Positions 1 through 8,100 are shown, numbered from the stretch's first letter. The stretch is 35,791 nt of DNA from Pseudomonas viridiflava (GCF_900585905.1 NZ_UTVH01000085.1:1-35791), one strand, 5' to 3'. The notes: a model not told the origin generated them from the letters alone. Made by a program: numbers and translations.

Positions 1-168
1 CTCGCTCCCACAGTGCAAAGCTTTTCAATTCAGCACATTACATTTTGTTTGATGAGCGCGCGCTCGCCCGCGATGGCGTCGGGTCAGGTGACATATTTAT
101 TGGCGCTGAAATTCATTCGCAGCCTTCTGCAGCTCCTGCGGGCACCGGGAGTGTCTGTGAGAGTACCG

Positions 169-257
169 GTGGGAGCGAGCTTGCTCGCGAAAGGGTCATT
201 TCAGGCAACGGAAATTCGTCGACCGTGAGACCAAATCGCGAGCAAGCTCGCTCCCAC
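169..257. repeat. Inverted REP pair (BIME-like), array copy 1
   Basis: A REP at 169-190 and its inverse at 236-257 flank a spacer of about 45 bp that contains a CGACG...CGTCG-type inverted repeat. The sequence matches the common class of fluorescent Pseudomonas REPs. Confidence 0.9.
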
Positions 258-414
258 AGTGCAAAGCTTTTCAATTCAGCACATTACATTTTGTTTGATG
301 AGCGCGCGCTCGCCCGCGATGGCGTCGGGTCAGATGACATATTTATTGGCGCTGAAATTCATTCGCAGCCTTCGGTAGTTCCTGCGGGCACCGGGAGTGT
401 CTGTGAGGGTCCCG

Positions 415-503
415 GTGGGAGCGAGCTTGCTCGCGAAAGGGGCATTTCAGGCGACGGAAATTCGTCGACCGTGAGACCAAATCGCGAGCAAGCTCGCTCC
501 CAC
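415..503. repeat. Inverted REP pair (BIME-like), array copy 2
   Basis: Same arrangement as the pair at 169-257, displaced by exactly 246 bp: REP at 415-436 and inverse at 482-503. Confidence 0.9.
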
Positions 504-660
504 AGTGCAAAGCTTTTCAATTCAGCACATTACATTTTGTTTGATGAGCGCGCGCTCGCCCGCGATGGCGTCGGGTCAGGTGACATATTTATTGGCGCTG
601 AAATTCATTCGCAGCCTTCGGCAGCTCCTGCGGGCACCGGGAGTGTCTGTGAGGGTACCG

Positions 661-749
661 GTGGGAGCGAGCTTGCTCGCGTAAGCGTCATTTCAGGCGA
701 CGGAAATTCGTCGACCGTGAGACCAAATCGCGAGCAAGCTCGCTCCCAC
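661..749. repeat. Inverted REP pair (BIME-like), array copy 3
   Basis: REP at 661-682 and inverse at 728-749. The spacer has drifted slightly from copies 1 and 2 (GTAAGC where the others read GAAAGG). Confidence 0.9.
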
Positions 750-886
750 AGTGCAAAGCTTTTCAATTTAGCAAATTACATTTTGTTTGATGAGCGCGCT
801 CTTGCCCGCGGCGGCGTCGGGTCAGGTGACATCTTTATTGGCGCTGAAATTCATTCGCAGCCTTCGGCAACTTTTGCGGGGCGCGC

Positions 887-3055
887 ATGCGCATGAAGGG
901 TCTTGCGCAACTGCCCTGGCGTCGGGAGCTGCATGCCTGGGCGCGCAGTGACGGGGTGACCTGGATCTACCTGGGCAAGGTACTGATTGCCGCCTTTCTC
1001 ACTTATTGGCTGGCGCTGCGTCTTGAATTGCCACAGCCGCGCACCGCGCTGATCACGGTGTTCATCGTCATGCAGCCGCAAAGCGGGCAAGTGTTCGCGA
1101 AAAGCTTCTATCGCCTGCTCGGCACGCTGGCGGGGTCGACCATGATGGTCGTGCTGATGGCGTTGTTCGCTCAGAGTTCGGAGCTGTTCCTCGGCAGCCT
1201 GGCGCTGTGGGTCGGTGTCTGCTCGGCGGGCGCGGCGCGCTACCGCAATTTTCGTGCTTATGGATTCGTCCTGGCGGGCTATACCGCAGCGATGATCGGC
1301 CTGCCCGCACTGGCGCATCCAGAAGGTTCGTTCATGGCAGCGGTATGGCGGGTGCTGGAAATCAGCCTCGGCATTCTCTGCTCGACGGCTGTCAGCGCTG
1401 CCATCCTGCCGCAAAGCTCGGCGGCGGCGATGCGCAATGCGCTGTACCTGCGCTTTGGCGTGTTCGCCCGTTTCGTCGCCGACGGCTTGCGAGGTTCCAG
1501 TTCGGCGCAGGCGTTCGAGGCCGGCAACGTTCGCTTCGTGGCGGAGGCCATCGGTCTGGAAGGCCTGCGCAGCGTGACGATGTTCGAAGATCCGCACATG
1601 CGTCGGCGCAACGGGCGGCTGAATCGGCTGAACAGTGAGTTCATGGCCATCACCACCCGTTTCAATGCCCTGCACCAGCTGCTGGTGCGGCTACGGGGCG
1701 ACGGCGTCAGCCGCGTCGTGATCGCCACTGATGACGGGCTCGCCGCGCTGGCCGGGCTGCTGGATGGCTTTTCCAATCGCTTCCTGACGCCAGCTGATGC
1801 CGCAGAACTGGTGCGCCAACTGGACGCACTCAAGACCGGCCTGCCAGAGCGCGTGCGCACGCAACGTGCTGCGTTCGAGGCGCTTGAGCCGAGCGAGAAT
1901 GAGCGGCTGGATTTTCATACCGCCTATGAGCTGCTGTATCGCCTGATCAACGACATGCACGACTATGCCCGGACCCACGCGTCGCTGGCCGATCACCGCC
2001 ACGTCCGGGAAAACTGGCAGGCCGGCTTCCTGCCCCGCACGCCCTGGATGGCAGCCGCTGCGGCGGGGATTCGCGCCAGCTTCATCCTCGCGGTAATGAG
2101 CGCGTACTGGGTCGCCACCGCCTGGCCCAGCGGCGCCACCATGACCCTGGTATCGGCCGCTACCGTGGCGTTGTCAGCTACCACCAACAACCCGCGACGA
2201 CTGTCGTTTCAGATGGCCTGCGGCACTCTGCTGGGCGCTGTGCTGGGCTTCGTCGAAACTTTTTTCGTGTTCCCTTTCATCGACGGGTTCCCGTTGCTGT
2301 GCCTGGTGCTGGCGCCGGTGTTCACCTTCGGTGCATTTCTCGCCTCGCGGCCGCAATGGTCGGGTTATGGTCTGGGCCTGCTGATCTTTTTTGGCATCGG
2401 TTCAGTGCCGGGCAACGTGACGCTCTACAACCCTTACAGCTTCGTCAACGATTACATTGCCATGGTCATCGGCATGCTGCTGTGCGCCGCTGCCGGGGCG
2501 ATCATCCTGCCGCCCAACAGCCGCTGGATGTGGCGGCGTCTGGAAAATGACCTGCGTCGCCAGGTGGTGTTCGCCATCAGCGCGCCGTTGCCGCGCCTGG
2601 GGGCCAGCTTCGAGAGCCAGACCCGCGACCTGATGCACCAGGCCTATGGTCTGGCGGCTGGCAAGCCTGAGGTGCAGCGCGAACTGCTGCGCTGGATGTT
2701 CGTGGTGCTGGAAATTGGCCATGCGGTCATCGAACTGCGTCACGAACAAGCCCTTGCGCCGGTTCACCCGGCGTATGCGCCCTGGCAATCCTGGCGGGTG
2801 GCGATCCGGGTGATGGGGCGCGCATTGATGCGCCTGTTCATTCAGCCCGATTCCGGCAACCTGCAACGCGCGCTGGCAGCCGTCGATCACGCCATCAATC
2901 GCGTGCAGCACAGTGACGAGCCGTTCGCGCCCCATTTTGAAACCTCGGTGCTGCGCCGGGTGAAGAGCTATCTGCATTTCATTCGCTCGTCGCTGCTCGA
3001 CCCGCGCTCACCACTGGCCGCCTATGCTCGGCAAGGATCCTGTGATGCCTCGTGA
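887..3055 (+). CDS. FUSC-family inner-membrane efflux pump (AaeB / fusaric-acid-resistance type)
   Basis: This 722-residue protein has two hydrophobic halves, each a cluster of transmembrane segments (about residues 25-170 and 385-540). Each half is followed by a long soluble domain, the layout of FUSC/AaeB pumps that expel aromatic carboxylic acids. E. coli AaeB is somewhat shorter (about 655 residues). The next two genes encode a DUF1656 protein and an HlyD-type adaptor, the partners expected for such a pump. The stop overlaps the next gene by 11 bp, so the three are almost certainly co-transcribed. The chosen ATG has only a weak G-rich Shine-Dalgarno and a second ATG lies at 893, so the exact start is uncertain. 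The start sits about 7 bp beyond the 246-bp array, so its promoter probably lies in repeated DNA. The substrate cannot be read from sequence. Confidence 0.88.
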   Translation: MRMKGLAQLPWRRELHAWARSDGVTWIYLGKVLIAAFLTYWLALRLELPQPRTALITVFIVMQPQSGQVFAKSFYRLLGTLAGSTMMVVLMALFAQSSELFLGSLALWVGVCSAGAARYRNFRAYGFVLAGYTAAMIGLPALAHPEGSFMAAVWRVLEISLGILCSTAVSAAILPQSSAAAMRNALYLRFGVFARFVADGLRGSSSAQAFEAGNVRFVAEAIGLEGLRSVTMFEDPHMRRRNGRLNRLNSEFMAITTRFNALHQLLVRLRGDGVSRVVIATDDGLAALAGLLDGFSNRFLTPADAAELVRQLDALKTGLPERVRTQRAAFEALEPSENERLDFHTAYELLYRLINDMHDYARTHASLADHRHVRENWQAGFLPRTPWMAAAAAGIRASFILAVMSAYWVATAWPSGATMTLVSAATVALSATTNNPRRLSFQMACGTLLGAVLGFVETFFVFPFIDGFPLLCLVLAPVFTFGAFLASRPQWSGYGLGLLIFFGIGSVPGNVTLYNPYSFVNDYIAMVIGMLLCAAAGAIILPPNSRWMWRRLENDLRRQVVFAISAPLPRLGASFESQTRDLMHQAYGLAAGKPEVQRELLRWMFVVLEIGHAVIELRHEQALAPVHPAYAPWQSWRVAIRVMGRALMRLFIQPDSGNLQRALAAVDHAINRVQHSDEPFAPHFETSVLRRVKSYLHFIRSSLLDPRSPLAAYARQGSCDAS

Positions 3056-3245
3056 AATTGCCTTTCATGGCCTGTACATGCCCAGCGTCAGCGTCCTGTT
3101 TCTGATTGCCATGGCGCTGGCCTGGGCGCTGGATCGGTGCCTGTCGACACTGGACCTGTACCGGTTTTTCTGGCATCTGGCGTTGCTGCGCCTGAGTCTG
3201 TTTGTGTGTATTTTCGGCGCCATGGCGCTGACTGTTTATCGTTGA
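3045..3245 (+). CDS. DUF1656 small membrane protein (AaeX-like)
   Basis: A 66-residue protein with two hydrophobic helices (about residues 9-27 and 45-63). This matches the DUF1656 family, whose E. coli member AaeX is encoded with the AaeA-AaeB efflux pair. I chose the ATG at 3045 because AAGGAT sits at the right distance upstream; another in-frame ATG occurs at 3024. It overlaps the end of the pump gene by 11 bp and is followed after 9 bp by the HlyD-like gene, which suggests translational coupling within one operon. The molecular role of DUF1656 proteins is not established; co-occurrence suggests assembly or stability of the pump. Confidence 0.85.
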   Translation: MPREIAFHGLYMPSVSVLFLIAMALAWALDRCLSTLDLYRFFWHLALLRLSLFVCIFGAMALTVYR

Positions 3246-3254
3246 GAATCGTCG

Positions 3255-4118
3255 ATGAAAAAGTTTTTCAGTCTGTTTGCCACCTTGTTGGTCCTGGCCC
3301 TGGCCATTTTTATCGGCCGCACGTTATGGGTGCAGTACATGGACACGCCGTGGACGCGCGATGGCCGCGTGCGTGCCGATGTCATCAATGTCGCCGCAGA
3401 CGTCAGCGGCACGGTGATCGACGTGCCGGTGCGCGATAACCAGCAGGTGAAGAAAGGCGACCTGCTGATGCAGATCGACCCTGAGCATTATCAGGTGGCG
3501 GTCAAGCAGGCGCAGGCGCTGGTCACGTCACGCAAGGCGACGTGGGAAATGCGCAAGGTCAATGCCAAACGCCGGGCCGACATGGACAACCTGGTGATTT
3601 CCACTGAGAGCCGCGACGATGCCAGCAACATCGCCGCCTCGGCGCAGGCCGATTATCAGCTGGCGCTGGCCGGGTTGGAGGCAGCCGAACTCAACCTGCG
3701 GCGCACCCGTGTGCTGGCCGCGGTGGACGGCTACGTCACCAACCTCAACGTGCATCGCGGCGATTACGCGCGCATGGGGGAGGCGAAGCTGGCAGTGGTG
3801 GACCTGCATTCGTTCTGGGTGTACGGGTTTTTCGAAGAAACCAAGCTGCCGCGCATTCATGTCGGTGATCCCGCAGACATGCAGCTCATGAGCGGCCCGC
3901 TGCTCAAGGGGCATGTGCAAAGCATCGCCCGAGGCATCTATGATCGCGACAACCCGCAAAGCCGCGAACTGATCGCCGACGTCAACCCGACCTTCAACTG
4001 GGTCCGCCTGGCCCAGCGCGTGCCAGTGCGCATTCATCTGGATCAGGTGCCGGACGAGGTGATGCTGGCGGCGGGTTTGACCTGCACGGTGATCGTCAAT
4101 CCGGTTGCCGCTGATTGA
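3255..4118 (+). CDS. HlyD-family periplasmic adaptor (AaeA-like)
   Basis: This 287-residue membrane-fusion protein has an N-terminal membrane anchor (about residues 5-24) and then a split lipoyl/barrel-sandwich domain. The first half-motif is seen near residues 60-80 (VRDNQQVKKGD). A short helical hairpin follows, then the second lipoyl half and a beta-barrel. Length and architecture match AaeA/EmrA-type adaptors, which link an inner-membrane pump to an outer-membrane channel. It is the last gene of the operon begun at 887 and starts 9 bp after the DUF1656 gene. No outer-membrane factor gene is present, so a TolC-like channel would have to be shared from elsewhere in the genome. An inverted repeat lies about 20 bp past its stop. 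Confidence 0.9.
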   Translation: MKKFFSLFATLLVLALAIFIGRTLWVQYMDTPWTRDGRVRADVINVAADVSGTVIDVPVRDNQQVKKGDLLMQIDPEHYQVAVKQAQALVTSRKATWEMRKVNAKRRADMDNLVISTESRDDASNIAASAQADYQLALAGLEAAELNLRRTRVLAAVDGYVTNLNVHRGDYARMGEAKLAVVDLHSFWVYGFFEETKLPRIHVGDPADMQLMSGPLLKGHVQSIARGIYDRDNPQSRELIADVNPTFNWVRLAQRVPVRIHLDQVPDEVMLAAGLTCTVIVNPVAAD

Positions 4119-4138
4119 CGTTAAGGGTCTCGCATATG

Positions 4139-4216
4139 TGTAGGAGCCAACGTGTCGGCGAGACTTGATGCCTGACCAGGCAGATCCTCCGTCTCGCCAA
4201 CACGTTGGCTCCTACA
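4139..4216. repeat. Long inverted repeat between convergent genes (third REP-like class)
   Basis: Two arms, each an imperfect copy of TGTAGGAGCCAACGTGT-GGCGAGAC in opposite orientation, flank about 25 bp. The element lies between the convergent ends of the HlyD-like gene and the SDR gene and could fold into a long hairpin on either transcript. The core differs from both other REP classes in this window. Confidence 0.85.
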
Positions 4217-4288
4217 GCTTTTGCCAATCTTCAGATACTGTCATTCGCCGCCGCAGGTTACGGCAGGCGCGAAGGGCCTGGGCGGTCA

Positions 4289-5101
4289 TCACAACGCGCG
4301 GTTGAGGCCGAAGCGTTTGCGCAATTGCGCTTCCAGCAGGCTTTTGGGCAGCAGCCAGCTGATCAGTGGCATCAGGCGCGAGCCGTTGCCCAGGCGCAAC
4401 AGGCGTGGTGATGTGCTCTGTTGGGCGGCGCGCAGCACACCGCGAGCGAGATCGGTCGCAGGGGTGGGGTTTTCCTGTGAAGCTTTGGCCCGGGCGCGGA
4501 CGCTGTCGCGCAAGGGCCACCAGGGCGACTGGTCACTGAGCAATTGCTCGGCTTCGCGGCTGGCGCTTTGGGCGAAACTTGACGCAATGGCGCCTGGCTG
4601 CACTTCCATGACCTGAATCGAAAAAGGCGCCAATTCCAGGCGCAGTGCATCAGTCAACGCATGGACCGCTGCTTTGGACGCGCAATACGCTCCGGCAAAG
4701 GGCGTGACCAGAACGCCCGACACGCTGCCGATGTTCACCACCAGACCGCGGTTGCGGCGCAGCGCCGGGAACAGCGCGCGAGTGACGCCCACCAGGGCGA
4801 ACACGTTGGTTTCAAACTGTCGCTGCATCGCCTCGACACCGCCATCAAGCAGAGGCCCCATGGCGCCGTAGCCTGCGTTGTTGATCAACACGTCCAGCCC
4901 TTCGAGGCGGGCTGCCAGTTGCGTCAACGCCGCGCCATCGTTGACATCCAGTTGCACGCCGTTGAAACCTGCGGCATCGAGCGCCGCCACGTCCTCGACC
5001 TTGCGCGCCGTCGCCCAGACCTCGTATCCGGCGCCTTTGAAAGCATCGGCCAGCGCACGACCAATTCCGCTGGAGCAACCTGTAATGAGTACAGTGGGCA
5101 T
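4289..5101 (-). CDS. Short-chain dehydrogenase/reductase (SDR), classical type
   Basis: This 270-residue NAD(P)-dependent oxidoreductase has the classical SDR marks. The dinucleotide motif TGCSSGIG is at residues 7-14 and NNAG at 76-79. The catalytic serine is at 128 and Tyr141-x3-Lys145 (YCASK) follows. An Arg after the first beta-alpha unit (TARK) suggests NADPH preference, which is inference. A GGGAAGAG Shine-Dalgarno precedes the ATG. The gene starts 17 bp after the small membrane-protein gene at 5119-5583, so the two probably form an operon. The substrate cannot be predicted. Its 3' end faces the inverted repeat at 4139-4216. Confidence 0.9.
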   Translation of the reverse strand: MPTVLITGCSSGIGRALADAFKGAGYEVWATARKVEDVAALDAAGFNGVQLDVNDGAALTQLAARLEGLDVLINNAGYGAMGPLLDGGVEAMQRQFETNVFALVGVTRALFPALRRNRGLVVNIGSVSGVLVTPFAGAYCASKAAVHALTDALRLELAPFSIQVMEVQPGAIASSFAQSASREAEQLLSDQSPWWPLRDSVRARAKASQENPTPATDLARGVLRAAQQSTSPRLLRLGNGSRLMPLISWLLPKSLLEAQLRKRFGLNRAL

Positions 5102-5118
5102 TCGTCTCTTCCCTGGAT

Positions 5119-5583
5119 TCAGTCAGCAAAACTGCCTTGCAGATGTTCAGCCCGGAACTGCAGCGTCTGGGGTCGATAGCCCTGACGCAACGGCGGCAGC
5201 GGCAGGCAATGCTGCCACTGCTGGCCGGCCTGCAATTCACCAGGCCCGCGATACTGTGGCGCGTAGTAATCACTTTGCGCCAGATTGACCGTGTCGCCGG
5301 GTGCGTATGCAGCAATGCGCCAGCGCAGTTCACGCAACGGCACTGTGTTGGTGTTATCGATCAGCACCTGCAGCGGCTGGCCCGCAGGGCATTGCTGCGG
5401 GGCGTAATCCAGGCGCAGGCCCAGGTGCTGCAGACGGCGGGTTTCCTGGCTGTCCTGCCAGATCACGATGGCCGCCACAATGCCCAGGCCCACGGCCGCC
5501 GCCAGAGATACCGGCAGCGCCTTGGCCGGATAGCGCAGCAGCAGAACCAGCCAGGTGATGATAAGCAGTGCGCCAAACAGCAT
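5119..5583 (-). CDS. Hypothetical membrane protein with two N-terminal helices
   Basis: This 154-residue protein was not matched to a named family. It begins with two hydrophobic segments (about residues 2-17 and 23-43). A soluble domain of about 105 residues follows, probably periplasmic, with two cysteines (in QQCPAG and QHCLPL) that could pair, and a beta-rich pattern. A weak GAGG Shine-Dalgarno precedes the ATG. It lies directly after the terminator of the alginate operon, on the same strand, and directly before the SDR gene. The shared direction and 17-bp gap suggest a two-gene unit. Nothing in the sequence shows a link to alginate. Confidence 0.7.
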   Translation of the reverse strand: MLFGALLIITWLVLLLRYPAKALPVSLAAAVGLGIVAAIVIWQDSQETRRLQHLGLRLDYAPQQCPAGQPLQVLIDNTNTVPLRELRWRIAAYAPGDTVNLAQSDYYAPQYRGPGELQAGQQWQHCLPLPPLRQGYRPQTLQFRAEHLQGSFAD

Positions 5584-5723
5584 GGGTCGCGCCTCGACGG
5601 TGGAGAAGCAGCCATCGTACCGAAAGCGGGGAGGGTTGTGCCAATGGGGGCAGGACGGTCTCTGCGGCGAATCAATTCGTACGCGGGGGAGATCACGTTT
5701 CTATCCACCAATTCACAGGCAAT

Positions 5724-5772
5724 AAAAAACCCCCGACACCTCTCTGCGGATGGGGAATACGCAGAGAGGTGT
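5724..5772 (-). terminator. Rho-independent terminator of the alginate operon
   Basis: On the minus strand a 13-bp perfect stem ACACCTCTCTGCG/CGCAGAGAGGTGT (arms 5760-5772 and 5736-5748, 11-nt loop) is followed by GGGG and a run of six T. It lies about 45 bp after the algA stop codon and is the only classical terminator seen in the operon. Confidence 0.93.
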
Positions 5773-5816
5773 TGAGGGCGACTGCTCTTGATGCGTGAAG
5801 CGATGCAGCGTGAACG

Positions 5817-7268
5817 TTAGCGTGCGATGGTCTGAGTCTGAACACCGGCTTCCAGCTGAGCAGAGCGACCGTAAACGTCTTCGTAACGTTCGATGTCGTC
5901 TTCACCCAGGTAGCTGCCCGACTGCACTTCGATGATTTCCAACGGGATCTTGCCTGGGTTTTTCAGGCGGTGAACCGAAGCGATCGGAATGTAGGTGGAC
6001 TGGTTCTCGGTGAGCAGGAACACGTTCTCGTCGCAGGTCACTTGTGCAGTGCCCGATACCACGATCCAGTGCTCGGCACGGTGGTGGTGCATCTGCAGGG
6101 ACAGGCTGGCACCCGGCTTGACCGAGATGCGCTTGACCTGGAAGCGGCCGCCCATGTCGACCGAATCGTAGGAGCCCCACGGACGGTACACTTCAAGGTG
6201 GTTCTGGGTCTCGGTACGGCCTTGCTCGTTGAGCGTGTTGACCATTTGCTTGACGTTCTGAACCTTGTCCTTGTGGACAATCATCATGGCGTCTTTGGTT
6301 TCCACAACCACGATGTTGTCCAGGCCGATCACCGAGACCAGCTTGCCATTGCCGTGGATCATGCAATTGCGGCTGTCCTGGATAACCACGTCGCCCTTGG
6401 TGACGTTGCCGTTGGCGTCTTTTTCCTGCACAGCCCACAGCGATGCCCAGCAACCGACGTCGTTCCAGCCAGCAGACAGCGGCACTACGCAGGCGCGCTG
6501 GGTTTTTTCCATCACGGCGTAGTCGATGGAGTTGTCCGGGCAGCAGGCGAATGTGGCTTCGTCGATGCTGATGGAGTCACCTTCGTGCTTGCTGCGCTCA
6601 AGGGTCAGCATGCAAGTGTCGTAGATGTCCGGCTCGTGCTTTTTCAGCTCTTCGAGGTAGCGGCTGGCGCGGAACAGGAACATGCCGCTGTTCCAGTAGT
6701 AGCCACCGGCTTCAACGAACTCGGTCGCGCGCTGCTCGTCCGGCTTCTCGACGAAGTGCGAAACGCGGCTCACGCCTTCTGGCAGCAGGGCATCCGCTGT
6801 GGACTTGATGTAGCCATAGCCGGTTTCCGGCTTGGTGGCAGGCACGCCGAAAAGAACCATTTCGCCACGTTCAGCAGCAACGGTGGCCAGAGCCAGTGCG
6901 CGCTGCAGGGCTTTCTGGTCTTCGATGACGTGGTCAGCAGGCATCACCAGCATCAACTCGTCATTGCCTTCAGCGAGCAGCAGCATGGCGGTGATGGCAA
7001 CGGCTGGCGCAGTATTGCGGCCGAACGGTTCCATGATGATGCTCTGGGTTTTCAGGTGCAGAGCGGCCAGCTGCTCGTTGACGATGAAGCGGTGATCCTT
7101 GTTGCAGACCACGATCGGGTCTTGCATACCGTCGAACTTCAAGCGCTCGAGGGTTTGTTGAAAGAGGGTGTGGTTTCCGGTCAACGCCAGAAACTGTTTT
7201 GGGAATTGTTTACGCGAAAGCGGCCAGAGTCGCGACCCGCTACCGCCTGACAAGATCACTGGAATCAT
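5817..7268 (-). CDS. algA: Mannose-6-phosphate isomerase / GDP-mannose pyrophosphorylase
   Basis: A bifunctional cytosolic enzyme that converts fructose-6-P to mannose-6-P and mannose-1-P to GDP-mannose, the first and third steps toward alginate. AlgC, not in this window, does the step between. The 483-residue length matches P. aeruginosa AlgA (481). The nucleotidyltransferase signature GGSGSRLWP is at residues 8-16 with FVEKPD at 172-177. The C-terminal cupin isomerase domain shows QMHHHRAEHW at 392-401, carrying metal-binding His and Glu residues. A good GGAG Shine-Dalgarno precedes the ATG. It is the last gene of the alginate operon and is followed by a strong terminator. The 134-bp gap from algF, with a long hairpin, is one of the largest intercistronic gaps in the operon. 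Confidence 0.97.
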   Translation of the reverse strand: MIPVILSGGSGSRLWPLSRKQFPKQFLALTGNHTLFQQTLERLKFDGMQDPIVVCNKDHRFIVNEQLAALHLKTQSIIMEPFGRNTAPAVAITAMLLLAEGNDELMLVMPADHVIEDQKALQRALALATVAAERGEMVLFGVPATKPETGYGYIKSTADALLPEGVSRVSHFVEKPDEQRATEFVEAGGYYWNSGMFLFRASRYLEELKKHEPDIYDTCMLTLERSKHEGDSISIDEATFACCPDNSIDYAVMEKTQRACVVPLSAGWNDVGCWASLWAVQEKDANGNVTKGDVVIQDSRNCMIHGNGKLVSVIGLDNIVVVETKDAMMIVHKDKVQNVKQMVNTLNEQGRTETQNHLEVYRPWGSYDSVDMGGRFQVKRISVKPGASLSLQMHHHRAEHWIVVSGTAQVTCDENVFLLTENQSTYIPIASVHRLKNPGKIPLEIIEVQSGSYLGEDDIERYEDVYGRSAQLEAGVQTQTIAR

Positions 7269-7340
7269 GTTGTTTCTCCAAGAGCATTTCGTAATAGGGC
7301 TGTACGTCGGTCTGTCGTTTCAGTCTTGTTTTTGTTCCAC

Positions 7341-7391
7341 GTCAGACGGTCCGCTCATGCCCAACTAACAAGAAGGCTCGGACCGACTGAC
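7341..7391. other. Intercistronic hairpin between algF and algA
   Basis: Arms at 7341-7353 (GTCAGACGGTCCG) and 7379-7391 (CGGACCGACTGAC) pair at 12 of 13 positions around a 25-nt loop. No T-run follows on the minus strand, so it is not an ordinary terminator. It could act as an RNA processing or stability element, or as a protein-binding inverted repeat. Confidence 0.75.
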
Positions 7392-7402
7392 TTAATTCTG
7401 TA

Positions 7403-8086
7403 TTAGCGATTCGCTACTGGGGGTTTTACCCAAACTGGCGACAGGCTGCTGCCACTGCCGGTGATATAGAGCACTGCAGCCTCGCCTCGTTCCAGCGCGA
7501 CCGGCTTTAGATCACTTATTTTTTTGTCGCCATCAAACAGCGCCAGGCTAATCTTTACCGGATTGATTTCACGCTCGCCCATGCCCTTGGCAGCAACGGC
7601 TTTAACCACTTCAGTCTTGCCGTCAGCGGTTTTCAGCGTCAATGCCTTGTCGCTCAGGTTCTGTACACGAACCAGTGACTTCTGCTTGTTTTTAAACGCG
7701 GGCTCTTCCACCAGTTGTGGCTGGCCGCTTACGTTGTTGACCAGGGTGTAATAGTGATCGCCGGCCAGTTTTACCGGTACGCTCTGGCTGCCCAGCTTTG
7801 CAGTGTAGTCGCCCTGCGGCATGAACTTGAATTCAGTGCTGCCCTGTGGCGCAACTTCATTAAGGCTGGTGTTGCCAACCGAAGCGCTGACCTCTGAACT
7901 GGCGGCGTTGTAGATACGCACGAAGGTCGAGCCTTTTGGTGCAGTCGGGCCGTACAGCGCGCCGTCACCGGCAAAGGCTTGCAGGGTGAACAGGCTGATA
8001 CCGGCGGCCAGCGCGCAGGTTTTCAACAGGCTTTTCTTGGCCGAACGAGTGTTGGTACGCAGTTGCGAAGTTGTCTGTAAGGTCAT
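7403..8086 (-). CDS. algF: Alginate O-acetylation protein AlgF
   Basis: A periplasmic accessory protein needed, with AlgI and AlgJ, to acetylate mannuronate residues. The 227 residues are close to P. aeruginosa AlgF (216). There is a long basic N-terminus and then a signal peptide core (LLKTCALAAGISLF) with cleavage likely after AFA near residue 39. The mature part is beta-rich with no enzymatic motif visible, as expected for this family. A GAGAGGAC Shine-Dalgarno lies inside the end of algJ, whose stop is 14 bp upstream of the ATG. AlgF is thought to act as an adaptor in acetyl transfer rather than as an enzyme. Confidence 0.95.
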   Translation of the reverse strand: MTLQTTSQLRTNTRSAKKSLLKTCALAAGISLFTLQAFAGDGALYGPTAPKGSTFVRIYNAASSEVSASVGNTSLNEVAPQGSTEFKFMPQGDYTAKLGSQSVPVKLAGDHYYTLVNNVSGQPQLVEEPAFKNKQKSLVRVQNLSDKALTLKTADGKTEVVKAVAAKGMGEREINPVKISLALFDGDKKISDLKPVALERGEAAVLYITGSGSSLSPVWVKPPVANR

Positions 8087-8100
8087 TTTGAGTAGTCCTC

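Larger units (their letters stand above)
1..881. repeat. 246-bp tandem repeat array (about 3.6 copies) carrying REP pairs
   Basis: The same unit starts at 1, 247, 493 and 739, an exact 246-bp period. The first three copies differ by only a few substitutions. The fourth is the most diverged and stops matching near 881, about 7 bp before the start codon at 887. Each full unit holds a REP (GTGGGAGCGAGCTTGCTCGC), a small CGACG/CGTCG hairpin and the inverted REP. It also holds a GAGCGCGCGCTC palindrome and about 100 bp of AT-richer DNA. The window opens inside the array, so more copies may lie to the left. Because 246 is a multiple of three, a frame stays open through it (45-896), which I regard as a by-product of the period rather than a gene. 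Confidence 0.95.

Noticed and set aside
1..881. CRISPR array
   Set aside because: The unit is 246 bp with nearly identical content throughout; there are no short repeats with unique spacers and no cas genes.
45..896. 283-residue repeat protein
   Set aside because: It is made wholly of REP-containing tandem repeats, has no ribosome-binding site and is open only because the period is a multiple of three.
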